Origin: Chitinophaga sancti
Lineage (GTDB): Bacteria; Bacteroidota; Bacteroidia; Chitinophagales; Chitinophagaceae
Assembly (NCBI RefSeq): GCF_034087045.1
Contig: NZ_CP139247.1
Span: forward strand, 62,001 to 126,000
DNA: 64,000 nt
Direction: 5' to 3'
The notes below the pieces were generated by a model. It saw nothing but the letters and a program-made list of their open reading frames with translations. It did not search any database and was not told the DNA's origin. This document shows positions 57,943-64,000 of this stretch, in pieces; the first letter of the stretch is position 1, and each line of letters starts with the position of its first letter. A program made the position numbers and the translations under genes.

Positions 57943-58308
57943 TAATAAATAAATACAATACCCCTCATTCCTACCCTGATAATAAACCACCTGTATAAGT
58001 TATTAATGATTGGATAATTAAAAAGAAAATTCAATAGCGTGATGAAGAACAGTATCATGGTAATCTTAGCAGATTTTCACACTTAGATAATGATAAAAAA
58101 TTGGAGAGAGCAAGTTAGGCAATCGTCACCAAGATTTTCCATCATGGTTTTGTAAGAAAAAGATTTTATTCAAAAGAGATTCCACAATTGATTAATGATT
58201 TAAGTAGTCAATTTACTAATTTTTTCATTCAACAAAACAGCTAGCATATAAACGTTAAATTTAGCTACTATTATAATAATAAGTTAACGAATGAAACTTC
58301 CAGTACAC
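57943..58308. other. Flank between IS21 elements A and B, 366 bp
   Basis: AT-rich DNA left between two insertions. No intact gene is seen. A 41-codon frame ending near 58245 reads RKRFYSKEIPQLINDLSSQF and looks somewhat like the end of a protein, but it has no start and may be a decayed remnant. Confidence 0.45.
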
Positions 58309-60100
58309 TGTAGATTCTGGAGGATGTTGACCCACTTCTCTGAATTATGTTGACCCAACATTCTGGAATGATAACCCACCTAAAAGGTGAATCAAATTCT
58401 GGGATGTTGACCCACCTCTTTTTGAGATTTCATAGGTTGATATGCCCGAATTCTGGGATGTTGACCCACCTGGAATTTTATTTTTTTAAAATTCACTATG
58501 TCATTCTGTCATTTTGACCCACCCTGCAGGAGTAAATAGTAAGAGCTTTTTGTATTATATGCTCCTTAAAAATATGGGAGCATGGGACAAAAGCCAATAG
58601 CAATGGAACAATTAAAGCAACTTTTACAGCTTAAGCAGGATGGTGTAGGTATAAGGGAAATGGCTCGTCGGTTAGGCATTAGCCGCAATAGTGTGCGGAA
58701 ATATTTAACCTTGCTTACGAATGAAAATGATAGCACTCAAAACAATCAAAATGATGTAGCACTGGCGGAACGAGCTTATGGTAACGAAAGCATGGCTCAT
58801 GATGCACAACGGTTAGAGCAACTGATTAGCCATTTTAAGGATATACAGCATGAGCTGGGAAGAACAGGTGTTACCCGTCAATTACTTTGGCAGGAATATT
58901 TACGGCAAAATCCTGATGGATATGTATATAGCCACTATTGCCATCATCTGAATCAATTTCTTAAGAGGCTGGATGTTGCCATGCACATGGATTATATTGT
59001 TGGAGACATCATTATGATCGATTTTGCAGGCAAAAAGCAATCATATATAGATACAGATACGGGTGAAAAAATTGAATGTGAAGTATTCATTGCAATCCTT
59101 CCATTTAGTGGTCTTATATTTTGTATGTCGGTTCATACTCAACGTACAGTTGATTTTATTGCCTGCATCAATGCAATGTTACTTTTCTTCGGTGGTGTTC
59201 CGATCACGATCTTATGTGATAATTTAAAGACTGCTGTAATAAAGCCGGACAAATACGAACCAGTATTTACTGAAATATGTGGCCAGTTAAGTGAATACTA
59301 TGCAACTACTTTTAGTGCGACCAGGCCGTATAGCCCAAGGGATAAGGCAATGGTTGAAAAAGCTGTAAATATAATATATAACCACATTTATGGCCCCCTT
59401 AGAAACAGAGAGTTCAACAGCCTGCAAGCTCTTAATGCAGCAATGTATGATCAGCTTATTCTTCTCAATAATAAACCTTATAGAAATACCCCTTATAGCA
59501 GGTGGTACTATTATGAGCAACACGAGAAAGCATGTTTGAAACCACTTCCATCCACGCCCTTTATTGTTAAAAAAGTTGTCCTGCTGACTGTCCAGCGTAA
59601 TTATCATATTCAGCTTTCTGACGACCATCGCTATTACAGTGTACCTTATCAATACGTGGGGAAAAAAGTTAAGGTGTTATATGATAAACATTCCGTAGAA
59701 GCATATTTTGAATATCAAAGAATAGCTATTCACTTTAGGAACGACCAGCAAAAGTCTTACAATACTATACCTGATCACATGCCACCCAATCATCAGCGGA
59801 TGCAGCAGATAAAAGGCTGGAACCGGGATGACTTACTAGCTCAGGCAGCTCGTATTGGGCCATCAACTCAACAAACAGCCGCAAATATCCTGGAAAATAG
59901 CATTTATATTGAACAAAACTATAAAGCCTGCTTTGGCATGTTGATGCTTCAGAAAAAGTATGGGGCTGACCGCCTTGAGCGAGCTTGCAAAAGAGCATTG
60001 CTGGGCACACGCGTTAATTACACTATGGTCCGGAATATCCTTGAACGGGGCCTGGATAGATCAGAGGAATCAAGAGAAGTAACTGTATTACCTACCCATT
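58309..60100 (+). mobile_element. IS21-family element B, truncated at its istB end
   Basis: The left end starts TGTAGATTCTGG at 58309 and carries six iterons before istA. After istA's last conserved residues (LPTH) the family sequence stops, and the end repeats of element C begin at about 60101. No istB or right end of B is found in the window. It was probably cut by insertion of, or recombination with, element C. Confidence 0.8.
58314..58523 (+). repeat. Left-end iterons of IS21 element B
   Basis: Six copies related to TTCTGGGATGTTGACCCACC. The GACCCA core (or a near match) starts at 58329, 58352, 58373, 58409, 58463 and 58516. The first three are 21-23 bp apart and the later ones are spaced more widely. 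They differ in sequence from those of element A. Confidence 0.85.
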
Positions 60101-60210
60101 GTCTATTACGGCGATACTGGGCCAGCCCAAACGGAGGATATGGGGCCAGGTATAACGGAGTCATTGGGCCACTTTCCATTGCAATATTACGGGTATTGGT
60201 TAAAAGTTAA
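58582..60210 (+). CDS. istA: IS21 transposase IstA of element B, C-terminus replaced
   Basis: The 542-residue protein keeps the helix-turn-helix region (GIREMARRLGISRNSVRKY) and the DDE core: Asp147 in IMIDFAGKK, Asp213 in LCDNLKTAV and Glu259 in KAMVEKAVNIIY. A C-terminal beta region with HRYYSVPYQYVGKK follows. After VLPTH near residue 506 the normal ending (an NLRG-type tail) is not present. The last 36 residues read through GGCCA-type repeats of the adjacent element and overlap its istB stop by 4 bases. Only the extreme tail is altered, so the protein might still fold, but no istB of its own remains. Confidence 0.88.
   Translation: MGQKPIAMEQLKQLLQLKQDGVGIREMARRLGISRNSVRKYLTLLTNENDSTQNNQNDVALAERAYGNESMAHDAQRLEQLISHFKDIQHELGRTGVTRQLLWQEYLRQNPDGYVYSHYCHHLNQFLKRLDVAMHMDYIVGDIIMIDFAGKKQSYIDTDTGEKIECEVFIAILPFSGLIFCMSVHTQRTVDFIACINAMLLFFGGVPITILCDNLKTAVIKPDKYEPVFTEICGQLSEYYATTFSATRPYSPRDKAMVEKAVNIIYNHIYGPLRNREFNSLQALNAAMYDQLILLNNKPYRNTPYSRWYYYEQHEKACLKPLPSTPFIVKKVVLLTVQRNYHIQLSDDHRYYSVPYQYVGKKVKVLYDKHSVEAYFEYQRIAIHFRNDQQKSYNTIPDHMPPNHQRMQQIKGWNRDDLLAQAARIGPSTQQTAANILENSIYIEQNYKACFGMLMLQKKYGADRLERACKRALLGTRVNYTMVRNILERGLDRSEESREVTVLPTHCLLRRYWASPNGGYGARYNGVIGPLSIAILRVLVKS
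60120..60171. repeat. istB-side iterons of element C
   Basis: GGCCA starts at 60120, 60144 and 60167, spaced 24 and 23 bp. The first two share AACGGAG after the core. The inward-reading copies on the other side are GGTCAAGATAGCGGA and GGTCAACAGG on the minus strand between 62584 and 62612. Confidence 0.7.
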
Positions 60211-60944
60211 GCAGTAAGTTTCTTTTTCTTTCTCAAAGACTCTCCTGTTAATGTTATTCTATGTGAGGAGTACACGAGTCTATCAAGTATGGCATCAGCC
60301 ATGGTGCTTTCTCCGATTAGTGGATGCCACTGTTCTACTGGTATCTGAGTAGATATAATAGTGGCCCCTTTCTCATATCGTTCTTCTATTACGTCCAGTA
60401 ATGAAGTACGTATGGTCTGGTCTACAGGAGTCAATAGAAAATCATCAATGATCAATAACGGCAGCTTACCTATCGCTCGTATCATCTTAGAGTAGGATCC
60501 ATCCAGTCTGGCTAATTTCACTTTATCAAGGAAGCGGGTAGCTGGGTAATAATGTGTGCGGTTAAGCATTTGACAGGCTTTTACACCTATGGATTGTGCA
60601 AGGAAGCTTTTGCCACAGCCCGTAGGGCCTGTGATGATAATATTTTCAGCCTTTTCCAGGAACTGTAAATGAAGTAATCGTTCTATCACATTCCTGTCAA
60701 GGCTACGGTTAGTCATATAGTCAATATCCTGTGGTGATACGATCTGTTTAAAACCAGCCTGCCTGATCAGACTTTCTATGCGGGTTTTCTGACGATGTTC
60801 CCATTCAGCATCCACCAGCAAGGTTAGCAGTTCATCTGCGGTACAATGCGTGTAATGCTGGTCAGCAAGACTTTGATGGTAAAGACGGGCCATGGCGCTA
60901 AGATGCATTCGACGTAATTTCTCTACGGTGTTGTTTTCGTTCAT
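60207..60944 (-). CDS. istB: IS21 helper ATPase IstB of element C
   Basis: Starting at the ATG at 60944 gives 245 residues; an in-frame start upstream at 61019 would run into istA. Walker A GPTGCGKS at 106-113, Walker B PLLIIDDFL near 155-163, and the tail SSHRITLTGESLRKK mark it as IstB. It lies 40 bp after its istA on the minus strand. It appears intact. Its stop overlaps the 3' end of the istA of element B on the opposite strand by 4 bases. Confidence 0.92.
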   Translation of the reverse strand: MNENNTVEKLRRMHLSAMARLYHQSLADQHYTHCTADELLTLLVDAEWEHRQKTRIESLIRQAGFKQIVSPQDIDYMTNRSLDRNVIERLLHLQFLEKAENIIITGPTGCGKSFLAQSIGVKACQMLNRTHYYPATRFLDKVKLARLDGSYSKMIRAIGKLPLLIIDDFLLTPVDQTIRTSLLDVIEERYEKGATIISTQIPVEQWHPLIGESTMADAILDRLVYSSHRITLTGESLRKKKKLTA

Positions 60945-60984
60945 TATGATTTGTTTTTTAATAAGTAATAGTTGATACCAGTGC

Positions 60985-62529
60985 TTAGCGATAAGCTGCG
61001 GCTCCGCGTATATTTGCATGCTCCGGGATGGAAGGCAGCTCTGCAGGATTATCTGACAGCTTGTCCAGACCTGCCTTTAAAATGCGTTCAACAGTATGAA
61101 AGCCGGCTTTATGATATTCGAGTGCCCGATGACAGGCCTGTTCAAGGCGTTGTGAGGTATAATCCTTTCCTAAAGCCAGTATTCCCTGGCATTGCTTGTA
61201 AGCAATTTCCGGATAGCTATACTGGCCTAATAACCTTTGGATATAGAGAAGTGTATTATTACCTATCTGCGCTGCTTTATCCTCAAAGAACTTAGGACTC
61301 CAGCCATTATATACCTGGTGAGTAGAAGGCAGATGATCGCTGATAGTAGTATAGTGGCCTGGAGTAAAACAACGACGATGACTGGATATGCGGGTATGGT
61401 TATAGAATATTTCTACTGATACCTGATTATATTGTACCTCTACGTGAAGGCCTTGATAGCGATAGGGTACGCTATAGTAGTTCCGGCTTTCACTCAGGTA
61501 GATATAACTTGTTTTCTGCACCTTGGCTCTTCTGTATTGCCGTATGTGATAACGGCCCTGTGGCAGCGATTGCAACCACTCTTTTTCAGTATCAATAAAT
61601 TGTTGTCGGCGGGTTGTACCTCCATGGGCAAACAGGTAATCATTAAAAGTGATCAGCATATTGCTGATCTCAGTATTAAGCTCTTCAAGAGAAAAGAAGG
61701 TATGGCGTGATATTGGGTAGTAAATACGTTGGTATACCAGCTCCACTGCGCGTTCAACTAACGCTTTATCTTGCGGATGATAAGGGCGGGCAGGATCTAC
61801 AGCACAGCCATAGAAAAGTGCAAAATCGGCCAATGTTTTATTGATCAGTGGCGCATATTTATGTGCCTTGCTCACAGCACTTTTCAGATTATCAGATACA
61901 ATGGCCTGAGGAACTCCTCCAAACCACTGTAAACAAGCAGATAAACAAGTGATCAGATCCTCTCTTTTCTGTGAGGCTACTGCTTTTACGAAGGTATATT
62001 GGCTGCAGGGCAATATTGCCACAAACACTTCTACAGCTATCAGTTCCCCGGTAGTTTTGTCAATATAGGAGAGCTTATCACCACAAAAGTCGACATACAA
62101 TTTGTCGCCAGCTTTATGCAATAGTTTTCCTCCCGGCGTACTCCTTTTATTCCACTGCCGTATGTGCCAGCAAAACTGTGTATAACGGTAACCGTCCGGG
62201 TGTTTTGACAAGTATTCCTGGTGTAATGCTCCAAGTGTACAACCAGGCTTCAAAAGTTCTTTTTCAATGTAGCTGAAGTAACCGGCCAGTGTCTCATAGC
62301 GCTCTTTTTCGGTCTGGCTATCTTCTGTAAAAAGATCTGCAAGTTCAGCATCTTCTAACTGCATCAGGGCGTCCAGGGGAAAATCCAATGCTTTAAAGCG
62401 GGCCATATAACTGTCTACAGTCTTACGGTTGACCTTAATGTAGTCGGCAATCTTACGATTGCTCCAGCCCTTCTGTTTCAGTGTAATTAATGTACGTACT
62501 TCCATGACATTGATTCTTTGACCCGCCAT
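60985..62529 (-). CDS. istA: IS21 transposase IstA of element C
   Basis: From the ATG at 62529 the protein has 514 residues; a longer frame from 62592 would start within the terminal repeats. It has the N-terminal helix-turn-helix (RKIADYIKVNRKTVDSYMAR), the catalytic motifs YVDFCGDK, VSDNLKSAV and KALVERAVELVY, and the family end PEHANIRGAAAYR. It looks intact. Together with the IstB below it, this is the only element in the island whose two genes and both ends seem complete, so it may still be mobile. Confidence 0.93.
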   Translation of the reverse strand: MAGQRINVMEVRTLITLKQKGWSNRKIADYIKVNRKTVDSYMARFKALDFPLDALMQLEDAELADLFTEDSQTEKERYETLAGYFSYIEKELLKPGCTLGALHQEYLSKHPDGYRYTQFCWHIRQWNKRSTPGGKLLHKAGDKLYVDFCGDKLSYIDKTTGELIAVEVFVAILPCSQYTFVKAVASQKREDLITCLSACLQWFGGVPQAIVSDNLKSAVSKAHKYAPLINKTLADFALFYGCAVDPARPYHPQDKALVERAVELVYQRIYYPISRHTFFSLEELNTEISNMLITFNDYLFAHGGTTRRQQFIDTEKEWLQSLPQGRYHIRQYRRAKVQKTSYIYLSESRNYYSVPYRYQGLHVEVQYNQVSVEIFYNHTRISSHRRCFTPGHYTTISDHLPSTHQVYNGWSPKFFEDKAAQIGNNTLLYIQRLLGQYSYPEIAYKQCQGILALGKDYTSQRLEQACHRALEYHKAGFHTVERILKAGLDKLSDNPAELPSIPEHANIRGAAAYR

Positions 62530-62704
62530 ATACCTATTGCTTTTTAGGTACAAGACTATTGCAAATTGTGAATTTCGAATCCTGTTGACCACCAGTCCGC
62601 TATCTTGACCAGCACCGTAATTAGACTCCTATCTTATTGTATTGATTATCATTACTCCAGAGGGGTCAACATGCCGGAACGACATATATAATTTATCCTG
62701 CTGA

Positions 62705-62737
62705 GTGGTCAATATGCCGTTACGGCATATTGACCAC
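62705..62737. repeat. 33-bp near-perfect palindrome
   Basis: GTGGTCAATATGCCGT at 62705-62720 is the exact reverse complement of 62722-62737, with one base between. It is 50 bp upstream of the istA of element D and joins two of its iteron units head to head, so it is probably a transposase-binding or regulatory site. Confidence 0.85.
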
Positions 62738-62786
62738 CCGTAGTTTCCATGTATTTATTTGTTTTGGGGTATAAAATCCCCGGAAG

Positions 62787-64000
62787 ATGTCAGGAGAAAC
62801 TATCAGCATGATCAAGTTAAAGCAGATCTTTTTGCATCGAAGGAATGGAATGGCGCTGGAAGCCATTGCCAGAGCTATGTCTACTTCTCGTAATACCGTA
62901 AAAAAGTATATTCGTTTAGCTCAATTAAAGGGTTTAAACATTGAAGAATTAGCTTCAATGGAAGACCATCAATTAGAGCGGCTTTTTGCTGAACCCACGG
63001 TAGTAAGCAAATCCAGATATGAACAACTTGAAGGGATGTTCGTCTGGATTGAACAAGAGTTGAAGCGAACGGGAGTAACGCGCTGGATTTTATGGGGCGA
63101 GTATAAGGCCCGTTATCCCGATGGCTATGCATATACACAATTTTGCGAGTACTATCGTGAATGGTTAGAACATAGGGGTGCGACTATGCATCTTGAACAT
63201 CAGCCAGGTGATAAGCTTTTCATTGACTTCGCAGGTAAAAAGCTACGTCTCATAAACTATGCAGATGGTTTAGTTACAGATGTGGAAGTTTATATCGCGA
63301 TCCTTGGTTATAGTCAGTTAACATACATTGAGGCTCTTTACACTCAAAGAAAGGAAGACTTTTTACACGCTACAGCTAATGCATTAAGTTATCTCGGAGG
63401 TGTACCACGGGCTTTAATTACAGATAATTTGAAATCTGCCGTGACTTCAGCGGACAATTATGAACCTGAGATTAATGAAAGCTTTTTTGATTTTGGAAAC
63501 CATTACCAAACAACAATCTATCCGACCAGGAGCAGGCGACCAAAGGACAAAGCTGTTGTGGAAAGTGCTGTAAACATCATGTATAAAAGAGTCTACGCGC
63601 CATTAAGGAATAAGAACTTCTTTGATCTGAAGGAATTAAATACTGCTATTCATGAACTGCTGGAGCGACATAACAATGAATTATTACAAAAAGAGGGAAT
63701 AAGTCGAAGAAAGAAATTTGAACTGTCAGAATCGAAATGCCTGTCACCATTACCCGTAGAAACCTACCAGTTTAAACAGTATAAAGTCGCCAAAGTAATG
63801 AAGAACTGCCATGTGCAGCTTGAGAAACATTATTATAGTACACCATATCGCTTCATTGGTAAAGAGGTTAAAATTATATACTCAAAAGATCATGTACACA
63901 TATTCTTTAAAGCAGAAAGAATAGCCTACCACACCAGAAGTTACCAGCCTTACACATATACAACTACAGGAGATCACTTACCATCCACTCATCAATTTGT
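62787..64000 (+). CDS. istA: IS21 transposase IstA of element D, 3' end outside window
   Basis: The frame is open from ATG 62787 to the window end, giving at least 404 residues. A second ATG at 62808 is possible, but the 62787 start aligns residue for residue with the istA of element B. It has the helix-turn-helix ALEAIARAMSTSRNTVKKY and the catalytic Asp147 in FIDFAGKK, Asp213 in ITDNLKSAV and Glu259 in KAVVESAVNIMY, followed by the HYYSTPYRFIGKE strand. No frameshift is seen. It is distinct in sequence from the other three IstA proteins. Confidence 0.92.
   Translation, partial: MSGETISMIKLKQIFLHRRNGMALEAIARAMSTSRNTVKKYIRLAQLKGLNIEELASMEDHQLERLFAEPTVVSKSRYEQLEGMFVWIEQELKRTGVTRWILWGEYKARYPDGYAYTQFCEYYREWLEHRGATMHLEHQPGDKLFIDFAGKKLRLINYADGLVTDVEVYIAILGYSQLTYIEALYTQRKEDFLHATANALSYLGGVPRALITDNLKSAVTSADNYEPEINESFFDFGNHYQTTIYPTRSRRPKDKAVVESAVNIMYKRVYAPLRNKNFFDLKELNTAIHELLERHNNELLQKEGISRRKKFELSESKCLSPLPVETYQFKQYKVAKVMKNCHVQLEKHYYSTPYRFIGKEVKIIYSKDHVHIFFKAERIAYHTRSYQPYTYTTTGDHLPSTHQF

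Larger units (their letters stand above)
60101..62626 (-). mobile_element. IS21-family element C, minus strand
   Basis: Both genes are on the minus strand. The istB-side end begins GTCTATTACGG near 60101, and the istA-side end reads inward GTCTAATTACGG from 62626, so the ends align with GGCCA/GGTCA repeats inside. Exact boundaries may be off by a few bases. No target duplication is apparent, which fits a join by recombination or later loss of one flank. Confidence 0.75.
62627..64000 (+). mobile_element. IS21-family element D, runs off the window
   Basis: Left-end iterons GGTCAACATGCCGG near 62664 and GGTCAATATGCCG near 62707, then an istA open to base 64000. Its exact left boundary, istB and right end cannot be seen. 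Confidence 0.7.

Noticed and set aside
60945..61019. Longer IstB start of element C
   Set aside because: The extra 25 residues would come from the istA-istB junction and overlap istA; IstB proteins begin near the ATG at 60944.
62881..63138. 85-codon minus-strand frame
   Set aside because: It lies wholly within the istA of element D, whose catalytic motifs are clear on the plus strand.

Overview
The window looks like chromosomal DNA of a Bacteroidota bacterium, most like a soil-type Chitinophagaceae. This is inferred from the AT-rich sequence, weak Shine-Dalgarno signals, two outer-membrane beta-barrel proteins with carboxypeptidase-regulatory and plug domains, secreted GH2 glycosidases, and a sugar-isomerase/PhyH/sugar-porter operon. 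I see no rRNA, tRNA or CRISPR array.

Layout. (1) 1-2891: a three-gene plus-strand operon of membrane proteins, one with a transglutaminase-like cysteine-protease domain; the first gene is cut by the window edge. (2) 3225-8022: a two-gene plus-strand module, a nitrilase-superfamily hydrolase followed by a zinc-hook SMC/Rad50-like ATPase, with the look of a defence module. (3) 8335-19107: a five-gene minus-strand operon encoding a small beta-rich protein, an outer-membrane barrel-like protein, a caspase-SGNH-hydrolase fusion, a CHAT-domain protease, and a giant protein with two STAND NTPase modules, one membrane segment and a C-terminal propeller-like region. A DUF4062 protein and a repeat-containing protein lie just upstream on the same strand. 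This is the strongest candidate for an undescribed system. A plausible reading is that the STAND protein senses a trigger and licenses two caspase-like proteases, one of which carries an esterase-like second enzyme. (4) 22682-36361: secreted GH2 glycosidase, two divergent outer-membrane barrel receptors, a DUF262/DUF1524 (GmrSD-like) nuclease, a thioredoxin-like lipoprotein, small proteins and an esterase.

(5) 36355-51630: cell-surface glycan and transport genes. These are an acyltransferase, four homologous polytopic glycosyltransferase-like membrane proteins (one fused to a UDP-galactopyranose-mutase-like FAD enzyme), a dolichol-phosphate-mannose-synthase-like GT2 enzyme and a SAM methyltransferase. 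An AraC regulator is divergent from a translationally coupled sugar porter/PhyH/isomerase operon. (6) 51862-54489: a second secreted GH2 enzyme, homologous to the first, with an added C-terminal helical region.

(7) 54856-64000: an IS21-family island with four different elements. The first is complete at both ends, with a 5-bp target duplication and about 24-bp iterons, but its istA has two frameshifts. The second lost its istB end where the third, oppositely oriented, joins it. The fourth runs off the window; its istA is open to the last base.
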